From: Caecibacteroides pullorum
Lineage (GTDB): Bacteria > Bacteroidota > Bacteroidia > Bacteroidales > Bacteroidaceae
DNA length: 64,000 nt
Reading direction: 5' to 3'
Assembly (NCBI RefSeq): GCF_019239235.1
Contig: NZ_JAAZTS010000017.1
Span: 1-64,000, forward strand
Below, one piece after another: positions 16,387-24,328 of this stretch. Made by a program: the position numbers and the translations under genes. The number at the start of each line of letters is the position of its first letter. Positions within the stretch are counted from its first letter, which is position 1. Below the pieces are notes generated by a model, which saw nothing but the letters and a program-made list of their open reading frames with translations, made no database searches and was not told the origin of the DNA.

Positions 16387-17157
16387 TCATTTCAACAGAT
16401 AGAAGCAGGAAGTTGTGAAGAAATTCCTCACGTAGGGAATGCTGGCAATGGGTGCCGGCAGCCTGCGGGGCTTCAGCCCGAATTTCACTTCGTAATGGGG
16501 ATTTATGAAGTAGAGCCGCCTGTCTGCGAGGGTAAACTCTTGCTTCGCCAGTTTCTCGAACAGCTCTATCGATGTCCGTGTTTGTTTGATAGAAAGCAGT
16601 TCCTCGATGCGTGCTTGGGTTTCGCCTCCCGCTTTCAGGATGCCCTTGTAGAGTGGGAAAGGCAGCAGGTGGATGAAGGGCAGGTGGGATATTACTTTGT
16701 TCCTGCATATTTGCTGATGTCCGCCGAAGGGCATCTGCCAAGCTGGAAATGACATGAAGACAATGCCTCCAGGTTTGAGGTAGTGCCTCAAGCCGGACAG
16801 GAAAGCTGCTTTCCGTTCGATATGTTCGATGACGTCGTGGCAAAGAATCAGGTCGAACGAATGTTCCAGTCCTTTCAGAAGGAAGATGTCCGAAGCAATG
16901 AACGTGCCTTGTGCTTGTTGCTCGGCAAAGAAGCGGATGGCATCTTTTATCCTGTTCTCAGACAGGTCCACTCCGGTGACGTTGCATCCTGTTTCGGCAA
17001 AGGGCAACAGGTTGCCGCCGTCGCCGCATCCCACTTCCAATACGTTCATTCCCCTTTCCATCCGTTTGAAGCGGGCAATGTAAGGCAGGTAATATGTCCG
17101 GCTCGTCAAGGCAAGCTCCTTGAAGTATAGCTCTCTGTTGTGTTGGCGTTCTTGCAT
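16387..17157 (-). CDS. Class I SAM-dependent methyltransferase
   Basis: A 256-residue enzyme. Motif I is NVLEVGCGDGGNLLPFAE, motif II is VTGVDLSENRI, and LILCHDVIEHIE with LKPGGIVFMSFPAW are the later Rossmann blocks, as in Methyltransf_11/UbiG-like proteins. The SAM-binding half is clear; the ~100-residue C-terminal part (PFGGHQQICRNK onwards) is aromatic and probably defines the substrate, which cannot be inferred. A similar C-terminal region is common in methyltransferases of polysaccharide loci, and the glycan locus ends only 3 kb away, so glycan methylation is possible but unproven. Confidence 0.88.
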   Translation of the reverse strand: MQERQHNRELYFKELALTSRTYYLPYIARFKRMERGMNVLEVGCGDGGNLLPFAETGCNVTGVDLSENRIKDAIRFFAEQQAQGTFIASDIFLLKGLEHSFDLILCHDVIEHIERKAAFLSGLRHYLKPGGIVFMSFPAWQMPFGGHQQICRNKVISHLPFIHLLPFPLYKGILKAGGETQARIEELLSIKQTRTSIELFEKLAKQEFTLADRRLYFINPHYEVKFGLKPRRLPAPIASIPYVRNFFTTSCFYLLK

Positions 17158-17323
17158 AACGGTCTGTTACAAATGCGACAAATAATTTTTTTTCATGACA
17201 TCATGAATGATTGATTTGCCGCAAATGTAAGAGGGTTGCCTTTGTTTATGGATGAAATGCAATATGCAAATTGTACGCTTTTGGTTATCGTACTTTTCGG
17301 GTGTACGCAAAAAGTACGCTTCC

Positions 17324-19072
17324 TTAAAATGTGCTTATAAAGTTATCCCACTGTTCCGGTGTGCCATCTTTCCCCATTACTTTGCTATACAGTCTTTTGC
17401 GGATAGAACTGATGGCTTGCCTGCTGCGTATGGTGATAAATGCGATTTGGGCTGGAGACAAACCTATTTTGATTAAGACGCAAACTTGTATCTCTATTGT
17501 TTTCATCGGGTAAAGTTCGAGGAGACGCGTGGTAAACTGATTGTATGCCTCGTCAACGGCACACATTAATTCCTTCCAGTCGTCATTGCCAATCTTTTCA
17601 TCGCTTCCCTGAACTGCAAAATGAAACTTTTTGTAAATGTCGGAGTGTTTTAAGGCTAATTCCGATTGTTTCTGCACTCTTTGGGTAGCTGTTATTTGTT
17701 CATTGGTTTTTTCTATTAAGGATTTTTGAGCTTTTAGCAAGTCTTGCCGTAACTGGTCTTTCTCTATTTCTGCTTTGTGCAGGGAAAGTTCCAGTACCTT
17801 GATTTGTTCTTTGTTTTTTTCCAGATACGTGTTGCTTTGCGCATATCTTTCTTTTGGTATTTGTTTAATCCTTTCTTGTTTGACAAGTTGTTGTTGCTCT
17901 TTCTTTTTGCGGAATTGGTGATAGGCAATGAAAAGGAAAACAAGAGATAGAAGTGAGAAAATAAGAAGAATATTCCACAGTTTGTAGTTGGCTGCTTGGC
18001 GTTGTAATTTGCTGTTTTCTTTCTCTTTTAGTTGATAATTGTACAAGGCTTGTACTTTCCTGACGGTTTCCGACTGGGTGATGGATTGCAATGTATCCGA
18101 GTATGCCAAGAAATCTTTGAAATATAATAAGGCTTCTTTGTATTTCCCTTTACGTTGCGCTATATTGGCTAATCCTTGATAGGCTCCTGCCTTGTGAAGG
18201 GTGCTATTTACAGACAATAGTTGGGAATAATAGTATTCTGCTGAGTCCAGTTGGTTGGTATAATAGTAATAACGGGCGGTTGTGGCACAGTATGGAGGAC
18301 GATTATGAGCTTCAAAGTCCCGCCCGGCGATTTGCAAGGTTTGGTATGCTTCTTGATACATGCCTAATTTGCTGTAATATCCCGACAGTTCACTGTTGAC
18401 CATGCTTTGTAGATGGTTGCTTTTGATCGTCTTTGCCAAGTAATCCGCTTGCTTGTAATAATATATGGCGCTGTCTGTTTGTTGCAGTGTACTAAATGAA
18501 CGTCCGATATCGCGCAGGTCATAGACCATTCCCGTGCTGTCGTTTGACAGTTGGTTATACTTATATGCTTCTTTGAATACTTCCGGCGTTTTATCGTATA
18601 TATCTTGGTATAGATAAAGATACCCCATTTGGCTGTATATACGGCTTTTTAGTTGGTAATTACCGTTTTGGTCTGAAGACGCATCTATAGCCTTCTGTAA
18701 ATATTCCAGTGCCTGCGGCGCATCCCCCAAATCTCGATATACCCGCCCTGCATAGTAGTATGTTTCCGGCAATCGCTCCCGGTCTTTTCTCTCTTCGTAA
18801 TATTTCACAACAGTCTTGATAAGGCTGTCAGAGGTATGTGTAATGTATGCTTTGTCCTTGGCCTTGATTGTCAGTAGCTGGTAGTACATTTGTGTGGCTT
18901 GGGGTTCAAACGCCATACTTCTTTTAAGTTCTTCCAGCAAGATGACCGCACTGTCTGGATTATTGTGGATTAACGAGTCGGCAACCCGAAGACTTTGCGG
19001 ATAGGGCTTGTTGGTGCAGGCGCAAATGCACATCAGTAACAATATGGGAAACAGTAGTCTGACTTTTTTCAC
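17324..19072 (-). CDS. TPR lipoprotein with membrane helix, coiled coil and C-terminal HTH (putative membrane-bound regulator)
   Basis: A 582-residue protein. The signal MKKVRLLFPILLLMCICAC ends in a lipobox-like ICAC (Cys19). Residues ~35-330 are tetratricopeptide repeats (for example YYYAGRVYRDLGDAPQALEY). A single membrane helix (NILLIFSLLSLVFLFIAY) follows near residue 365. Then comes a long coiled coil rich in K, E and Q, and a C-terminal LuxR-like helix-turn-helix (IKIGLSPAQIAFITIRSRQA). The layout suggests a periplasmic sensor linked to a cytoplasmic DNA-binding end, a common Bacteroides design. Whether a lipidated N terminus and a DNA-binding C terminus coexist is unclear; the signal may be an uncleaved anchor. 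The gene is AT-rich relative to its neighbours and has no obvious operon partner. Confidence 0.75.
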   Translation of the reverse strand: MKKVRLLFPILLLMCICACTNKPYPQSLRVADSLIHNNPDSAVILLEELKRSMAFEPQATQMYYQLLTIKAKDKAYITHTSDSLIKTVVKYYEERKDRERLPETYYYAGRVYRDLGDAPQALEYLQKAIDASSDQNGNYQLKSRIYSQMGYLYLYQDIYDKTPEVFKEAYKYNQLSNDSTGMVYDLRDIGRSFSTLQQTDSAIYYYKQADYLAKTIKSNHLQSMVNSELSGYYSKLGMYQEAYQTLQIAGRDFEAHNRPPYCATTARYYYYTNQLDSAEYYYSQLLSVNSTLHKAGAYQGLANIAQRKGKYKEALLYFKDFLAYSDTLQSITQSETVRKVQALYNYQLKEKENSKLQRQAANYKLWNILLIFSLLSLVFLFIAYHQFRKKKEQQQLVKQERIKQIPKERYAQSNTYLEKNKEQIKVLELSLHKAEIEKDQLRQDLLKAQKSLIEKTNEQITATQRVQKQSELALKHSDIYKKFHFAVQGSDEKIGNDDWKELMCAVDEAYNQFTTRLLELYPMKTIEIQVCVLIKIGLSPAQIAFITIRSRQAISSIRKRLYSKVMGKDGTPEQWDNFISTF

Positions 19073-19200
19073 AGTTATATTTATTTATCATGCTGCAAAA
19101 ATAAGCTTTTTCTGCAAAATACGGCTGTTCTTCGAGATACTTCCTGGGGCTGTCAAAGAAAATGTTCGCTTTTTGCAAACGTTGGGAAAGCGATTTTCTG

Positions 19201-19809
19201 CTACTTCCGATAACCAGTTGAAATAAAGTTCACGCTGTTATACGCATACTTATACGCATCAGCCATGATAACGGCTTCTGCGGGATACGCCTCCTTCGCA
19301 TACGCATACAGATCGGCGAACTCCGCTTCCAATGTCCGTGAACGGACGATGTTCGACCAGTAAAAGAACCAGAACTGAAAACGATGCCCGATACGCAGTC
19401 GGGATAAACAGGTGAAAATCCCCTTCCGGCTTTCGCCGTCGGCAGACAATGCCTCGCCGACCAACTCTCTGAGATAGTTGGGGGCATCCGCATCCAACTC
19501 GCCGCCGATGCAAAGGTTTACCAGACGTTCGCAGTATTCATCCGTCGGTATCGCCTTTGCCATTTCCCCCAAAGCGTGTACATGCTTGTTGGCCCTGTCA
19601 TAGAAAGGTGCTCCGTATTGATAGGTCGCGATGAACTCCATCCAATTTTTGGGGAAGGCATCGAAAAAGACCCGTTGGTTGGCTGGTGAGCTCTCCTGCT
19701 GCCATGCGGCATAGGCCTGAGCCAACTTCGTTGTGTCAACAGATACATACTGCGCTTTCGCATAAAGGGAAGTACACAATACCAAATAGATTACAAATGA
19801 CTTTCTCAT
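19201..19809 (-). CDS. Exported protein of unknown function
   Basis: A 202-residue protein with a signal peptide (MRKSFVIYLVLCTSLYAKA, cleavage after AKA likely). The body is mostly helical, with FFDAFPKNWMEFIATYQYG and YLRELVGEALSADGESRKG. I do not recognise the family. The gap to the next gene on the same strand is 128 bp, so it may be a separate unit. Coding looks real because of the signal peptide, sensible composition and absence of a better frame. Confidence 0.65.
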   Translation of the reverse strand: MRKSFVIYLVLCTSLYAKAQYVSVDTTKLAQAYAAWQQESSPANQRVFFDAFPKNWMEFIATYQYGAPFYDRANKHVHALGEMAKAIPTDEYCERLVNLCIGGELDADAPNYLRELVGEALSADGESRKGIFTCLSRLRIGHRFQFWFFYWSNIVRSRTLEAEFADLYAYAKEAYPAEAVIMADAYKYAYNSVNFISTGYRK

Positions 19810-20404
19810 AAAGGAAATGAATTAAAGATTTCACTATTCATACGCTTCCGGTCGGATACGCGTTTTAATGGTTCTCAAATTATTAAGTCCCGAAATATAT
19901 GCAATTTCACGGATAAATACAAGGTTTGCTTGTCACTATTCTATAACCGTTTCGTTACTACATTACGAAGCGCAGCGTGGCACCTTTATGAAACGTAGGC
20001 CGACACCCTGACGAAGCGTAGCGTGACATCACTAGAAAACAGACGTTTTTTCCCCAGTGGGGAAAAAATCTCTCTAACCGGGCAGTTTGAACTCGCTAAC
20101 TATGGACTTTAGAGCGCTAAAGTGGATAGTTAGCAGACCAAAGTAGATAGTTAGCGGGCTAAAGTTGATTGTTGGAGAAGCCGGGATAAACAAAGAAAGC
20201 AGTTTGTTTGTTTCTGCCTTCACGCTTTCACAGGTGTACAAACTGCTGTCTATGAGTAGCTTCCCGTGAAAGATAGCGGTGAAAGCGTGAAGGCAGAGAA
20301 GTTAAGCTGTGACGGGACTGAAGTTAAGCAGAAAGAGCGCTGATGGTTGGCTATTTCGGTTTAATTACTAACTTTGCGGGTGGAACCAATAAAAACATGT
20401 GGTT
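19810..20404. repeat. Repeat-rich, structured intergenic region
   Basis: No gene is seen in these ~595 bp. Four kinds of structure are visible. An 18-bp motif, ACGAAGCG(C/T)AGCGTG(G/A)CA, occurs twice 46 bp apart (from ~19965 and ~20011). A symmetric hairpin T6-C4-AGT-G4-A6 lies at 20046-20068. The motif CTAAAGTGGATAGTTAG and variants occurs three times in ~65 bp (20116-20180) and once inverted just before. A 17-bp perfect inverted repeat, TGCCTTCACGCTTTCAC, has arms at 20215-20231 and 20279-20295, with a competing AGCAGTTTG / CAAACTGCT stem inside. A promoter for the next gene sits at the right end. Confidence 0.7.
20347..20376 (+). promoter_or_regulatory. Putative promoter of the acyl-CoA synthetase gene
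   Basis: TTGG at 20347-20350 and TAACTTTG at 20369-20376 fit the Bacteroides -33/-7 layout, with about 19 bp between them. The gene starts 29 bp downstream. Confidence 0.55.
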
Positions 20405-22483
20405 ATGATAACAAGTCAACTGCTGCACCCCGCGAGCATCGTCGTGGTCGGTGCGTCCAACAATGTCCACAAGCCCGGAGGGGCTATCCTGAAAAACCTC
20501 ATTAGTGGCGGCTACACAGGCGAGCTGCGCGCCGTCAACCCCAAAGAACAGGAAGTGCAAGGCATCCGCGCCTATGCCGACGTGAAGGATATTCCCGATA
20601 CTGACCTGGCCATCCTGGCCATCCCTGCTCCGCTGTGCCCCGACGCGGTGGAGACGCTGGCGGCCGAGAAGCACGTGCGCGCCTTCATCATCCTCTCCGC
20701 CGGATTCGGCGAGGAGACGCACGAGGGGGCGCTGCTGGAGGACCGCATCCTCGAGACCGTCAACCGCTACGGCGCCTCGCTCATCGGCCCCAACTGCATC
20801 GGCTACATGAACGCGTGGCACCACAGCGTCTTCAGCCAGCCCATCCCGCAGCTCCATCCGCAGGGCGTCGACCTCATCTCCAGCTCGGGCGCCACGGCGG
20901 TGTTCATCCTCGAAAGCGCCGTCACCAAGGGACTGCCCTTCTGCTCCGTCTGGTCGGTGGGCAACGCCAAGCAGATAGGCGTGGAGGACGTGCTGCAGTA
21001 TATGGACGAGCACTTCGATCCTGACCGCGACTCACATATCAAGCTGCTCTACATCGAGAGCATCGGCGACCCTGACCGCCTGCTGTTCCACGCCTCGTCG
21101 CTCATCAAGAAAGGCTGCCGCATCGCCGCCATCAAGAGCGGCAGTAGCGAGAGCGGTAGCCGTGCGGCCAGCTCGCACACGGGCGCAATTGCCAGCAGCG
21201 ACTCCGCCGTCGAGGCGCTCTTCCGCAAGGCGGGCATCGTGCGCTGCCACTCGCGCGAGGAGCTGACCACCGTGGGCTGCATCTTCACCCTGCCCGAGCT
21301 GCGCGGCAAGAACTTCGCCATCATCACCCACGCGGGCGGGCCGGGCGTCATGCTGACCGACGCCCTGAGCAAGGGCGGACTGAACGTGCCGCGCCTCTCG
21401 GGCCCCCTGGCGGACGAACTGAAAGCACAACTTTATCCCGGCGCCTCCGTGGGCAACCCCATTGATATCCTTGCCACGGGCACGCCCGAGCACCTGAAAC
21501 TCTGCCTGGACTACTGCGAGAACAAGTTTGAGGACATCGACGCCGTGATGGCCATCTTCGGTACGCCGGGGCTGGTGACAATGTTCGAGATGTACGACGT
21601 GCTGCACGAGGCGATGCAGACCTGCCGCAAGCCCATTTTCCCCATCCTGCCTTCCATCAACACAGCCGGTGCCGAGGTGGCGGACTTCCTGAAGAAGGGC
21701 CACGTGAACTTTGCCGACGAGGTGACGCTGGGCACCATGCTGACGCGCATCATGAACGTGCCCCGTCCGGCGGCCAACGAAATCGAGCTGTTCGGCGTGG
21801 ACGTGCCGCGCATCCGCCGCATCATCGACTCCATCGCCGACGACGGCTACATCCCGCCCCATCAGGTACAGGCGCTGCTCCGCTCAGCGGGCATCCCGCT
21901 GGTCGACGAGTTCGTCTCCTCGAAGAAGGAAGAGGTGCTGGCCTTCGCCCGCCGCGCGGGCTTCCCCGTGGTGGCCAAGGTGGTAGGTCCCGTCCACAAG
22001 TCAGACATCGGCGGCGTGGTGCTCAACATCAAGAGCGAGCAGCATCTGGCACTAGAATTCGACCGCATGATGCAGTTGTCCGAAGTAACTGCCGTCATGG
22101 TGCAACCCATGCTGAAGGGTACGGAGCTGTTCATCGGCGCCAAGTACGAAGAGAAATTCGGCCATGTGGTACTCTGCGGTCTGGGCGGTATCTTCGTCGA
22201 GGTACTGAAGGACGTATCGTCCGGCCTTGCCCCGCTGTCCTACGAAGAAGCCTACTCCATGATCCGTTCGCTCCGCGCTTACAAGATTATCAAGGGCACG
22301 CGCGGCCAGCAGGGCGTCAACGAGGACAAGTTTGCCGAAATCATTGTACGCCTCTCCACCCTCCTGCGCTTTGCCACGGAGATCAAGGAGATGGATATCA
22401 ACCCCCTGCTTGCCACGGACAAGCATGTTATCGCGGTGGATGCGCGCATCCGCATCGAAAAAAGTCGCGGGCCGGTGCAGTAA
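20405..22483 (+). CDS. Acetate--CoA ligase family protein (NDP-forming acyl-CoA synthetase)
   Basis: A 692-residue protein fusing the alpha and beta subunits of NDP-forming acyl-CoA synthetases. The N-terminal CoA-binding domain starts HPASIVVVGASNNVHKPGG. The succinyl-CoA-ligase-like domain carries the phospho-His region (HTGAIASSDSAVEALFRKAG) and THAGGPGVMLTDAL. The C-terminal ATP-grasp domain has FPVVAKVVGPVHKSDIGGV. There is no GNAT domain, so it is not a PatZ-type acetyltransferase. It likely interconverts acyl-CoA and acid with ADP/ATP, giving energy from fermentation. The ATG at 20405 is preferred; an upstream GTG adds two residues. Confidence 0.92.
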   Translation: MITSQLLHPASIVVVGASNNVHKPGGAILKNLISGGYTGELRAVNPKEQEVQGIRAYADVKDIPDTDLAILAIPAPLCPDAVETLAAEKHVRAFIILSAGFGEETHEGALLEDRILETVNRYGASLIGPNCIGYMNAWHHSVFSQPIPQLHPQGVDLISSSGATAVFILESAVTKGLPFCSVWSVGNAKQIGVEDVLQYMDEHFDPDRDSHIKLLYIESIGDPDRLLFHASSLIKKGCRIAAIKSGSSESGSRAASSHTGAIASSDSAVEALFRKAGIVRCHSREELTTVGCIFTLPELRGKNFAIITHAGGPGVMLTDALSKGGLNVPRLSGPLADELKAQLYPGASVGNPIDILATGTPEHLKLCLDYCENKFEDIDAVMAIFGTPGLVTMFEMYDVLHEAMQTCRKPIFPILPSINTAGAEVADFLKKGHVNFADEVTLGTMLTRIMNVPRPAANEIELFGVDVPRIRRIIDSIADDGYIPPHQVQALLRSAGIPLVDEFVSSKKEEVLAFARRAGFPVVAKVVGPVHKSDIGGVVLNIKSEQHLALEFDRMMQLSEVTAVMVQPMLKGTELFIGAKYEEKFGHVVLCGLGGIFVEVLKDVSSGLAPLSYEEAYSMIRSLRAYKIIKGTRGQQGVNEDKFAEIIVRLSTLLRFATEIKEMDINPLLATDKHVIAVDARIRIEKSRGPVQ

Positions 22484-22534
22484 AAGCCCGGCGGCGTGCA
22501 TTTATTAAGATGTAAACCTAAAAACAATGATAAC

Positions 22535-22999
22535 ATGAAAAAAACGACACACAAAGTCAGTTTGTTGAAGGCCTGCAACGGCCTCCTGTCTGGTGCTCTG
22601 GCCCTGCTGGGCTACACCTCTTGCGACTCTTTGGGTGAAACGCCCGATGAATACGGCACTCCCTATGCCAAGTATGAAATCAAGGGCAAGGTCACGGATC
22701 GGGACACGAAGGCTGCTATCGAAGGCGCCCGTATCATCGTGAAACCTATGCAATGGAAGTCGGACGAGACATTCCCTCCGCAGGCTTTTGACACCTTGCA
22801 GACCGACAAGGACGGCAATTACCTCTACCAGAATGAGATGACGGTGATAGACCGCTTCCGCGTGGTATGCGAAGACCCTTCGGGCGCGCTCAAGGCCGAC
22901 TCCGCCACCATCAAGATGGACCCGCAGGGCGGTGAAGGCTGGTATCAGGGCAGCGACAGTCAGGAAGTGGACTTCGAACTGAAGAAGCAGGAGCCATGA
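22535..22999 (+). CDS. Putative lipoprotein of the rSAM/lipoprotein system
   Basis: A 154-residue protein with a lipoprotein signal ending GYTSC (Cys30). After it comes DEYGTPYAKYEIKGKVTD, the Y-G-x-P motif followed by a carboxypeptidase-regulatory or CnaB-like beta sandwich (IEGARIIVKP, YLYQNEMTVIDRF). The conserved YGTP block next to the lipidated Cys, plus the next gene, fit the lipoprotein partner of the 'rSAM/lipoprotein system' defined in TIGRFAM (family names recalled, not searched). The stop overlaps the radical SAM start as ATGA, so both are made together. The likely idea is that the enzyme modifies this protein before export; this is unproven. An ATG 13 codons upstream is less likely because it would spoil the signal. 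Confidence 0.8.
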   Translation: MKKTTHKVSLLKACNGLLSGALALLGYTSCDSLGETPDEYGTPYAKYEIKGKVTDRDTKAAIEGARIIVKPMQWKSDETFPPQAFDTLQTDKDGNYLYQNEMTVIDRFRVVCEDPSGALKADSATIKMDPQGGEGWYQGSDSQEVDFELKKQEP

Positions 23000-24090
23000 A
23001 GACGCCCGTAGAACGGCTTTCCCTGCGCAAGCGGTTGGCGCTGGAGGTCTTCCGCCGGATGCGCGAGAACCAGAAGGCCTTGCATCCACTGAAGCAGCTT
23101 TTCTGGGAATGCACGCAGCGGTGTAACGTCCACTGCAAGCATTGCGGCAGCGACTGCAAGCGCACGACCGAAATCCCTGACATGCCCGCCGAAGACTTCC
23201 TGCGCGTGGTGGACAGTCTGACTCCCCATGTCGATCCGCACGAAGTGAACATCATCATCACCGGCGGCGAACCGCTGGTGCGCGACGACCTGGAGCAGGT
23301 GGGCCTCGCCCTCTACCGCCGCGGCTATCCCTGGGGCATGGTGACGAATGGCCTCTACCTCACCGCCGAACGCCTGCAGAGCCTTCTGGCTGCGGGGCTC
23401 CATGCCATCACCGTCAGCCTCGACGGCTTTGCCGACGACCACAACTGGCTGCGCGGCCATCCCGACAGCTACGACCGTGCGATGAACGCCATCCGCCTGC
23501 TGGCACAGGAGCGGGACGTGAAGTGGGATGTTGTTACTTGCGTCAACCGCCGCAATTATCCCCGTTTGGAGCAGCTGAAGGACGCGCTCTACGAGGCTGG
23601 CGTTCGCCGCTGGCGCCTGTTCACCATTTTCCCCGTCGGGCGTGCCGCCCGCTATCCCGAGTTCCAGTTGGATGACCGCGACTTCAAGGGTCTGATGGAC
23701 TTCATCCGTCGTACCCGCCGCGAAGGCAAACTACGCGTCAGCTACGGTTGCGAGGGCTTCCTCGGTAGCTACGAGGGCGAGGTGCGCGATGGCTTCTACA
23801 CCTGCAACGCCGGCATCAGTGTCGCCTCCGTTCTGGCGGACGGCTCTATCTCCGCCTGTCCCAGCATCCGTGCCGACTACCACCAGGGCAACATCTACCA
23901 GGATGACTTCATGGATGTGTGGCAACACCGTTTCCAGCTCTTCCGCGATCGTCGCTGGATGAAAAAAGGTGTGTGTGCCGACTGTTCCTTTTTTCGCTAC
24001 TGTGAGGGTAACGGCATGCACCTGCACGACGGCGACGGTCACCTCCTCTTCTGCCACCTGCAACGGTTGAAGGGGGCTTGCGGGCAGTGA
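22996..24090 (+). CDS. Radical SAM/SPASM enzyme of the rSAM/lipoprotein system
   Basis: A 364-residue enzyme. The radical SAM 4Fe-4S motif is C43-x3-C47-x2-C50 in CNVHCKHC, with an extra Cys39 just before and Cys54 just after. GGEP lies at residues 90-93. The C-terminal SPASM region, from CNAGISVASVLADGSISAC to GVCADCSFFRYCEGNG, provides the Cys for auxiliary clusters, as in peptide-modifying maturases. It starts inside the stop codon of the lipoprotein gene. It is cytosolic, so any modification of the lipoprotein would have to precede secretion. It is not a sulfatase maturase by context, although that family is the nearest well-known relative. A strong terminator follows. Confidence 0.9.
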   Translation: MKTPVERLSLRKRLALEVFRRMRENQKALHPLKQLFWECTQRCNVHCKHCGSDCKRTTEIPDMPAEDFLRVVDSLTPHVDPHEVNIIITGGEPLVRDDLEQVGLALYRRGYPWGMVTNGLYLTAERLQSLLAAGLHAITVSLDGFADDHNWLRGHPDSYDRAMNAIRLLAQERDVKWDVVTCVNRRNYPRLEQLKDALYEAGVRRWRLFTIFPVGRAARYPEFQLDDRDFKGLMDFIRRTRREGKLRVSYGCEGFLGSYEGEVRDGFYTCNAGISVASVLADGSISACPSIRADYHQGNIYQDDFMDVWQHRFQLFRDRRWMKKGVCADCSFFRYCEGNGMHLHDGDGHLLFCHLQRLKGACGQ

Positions 24091-24108
24091 CTTCCATTCC
24101 TTTAAAAG

Positions 24109-24166
24109 CATACGACCTTTTGATGCGAAACATTGCTTCTTTTGCATCAGAAGGTCGTATGTTTTT
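24109..24166 (+). terminator. Long-stem intrinsic terminator after the radical SAM gene
   Basis: Arms CATACGACCTTTTGATGC (24109-24126) and GCATCAGAAGGTCGTATG (24144-24161) pair over 18 bp with one mismatch and are followed by TTTTT. The loop GAAACATTGCTTCTTTT resembles the core of the 44-bp repeats at 4.5 and 46 kb. Confidence 0.8.
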
Positions 24167-24328
24167 CGTATCTTTCGAGCCGGGCGTGTATTTTTTTGTT
24201 CCGCTTATTCCTTTATTTCGGCCGTTTGGTGCGGCTTACCGTCCGTTTGTCCTTTGCAGAGGTTGATGGGTGTTTCCTTTCCTGCTGCATTTTGATTAAA
24301 TTTGGATGTCCTTTAAAATACTTACGTT

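Noticed and set aside
20405..22483. Protein acetyltransferase (PatZ type).
   Set aside because: The domain order matches only the acyl-CoA synthetase part; there is no C-terminal GNAT domain.
22996..24090. Sulfatase maturase (anSME) for the Ser-type sulfatase at 47.2 kb.
   Set aside because: It is coupled to a lipoprotein gene far from the sulfatase and has the rSAM/lipoprotein context; anSME is probably elsewhere in the genome.
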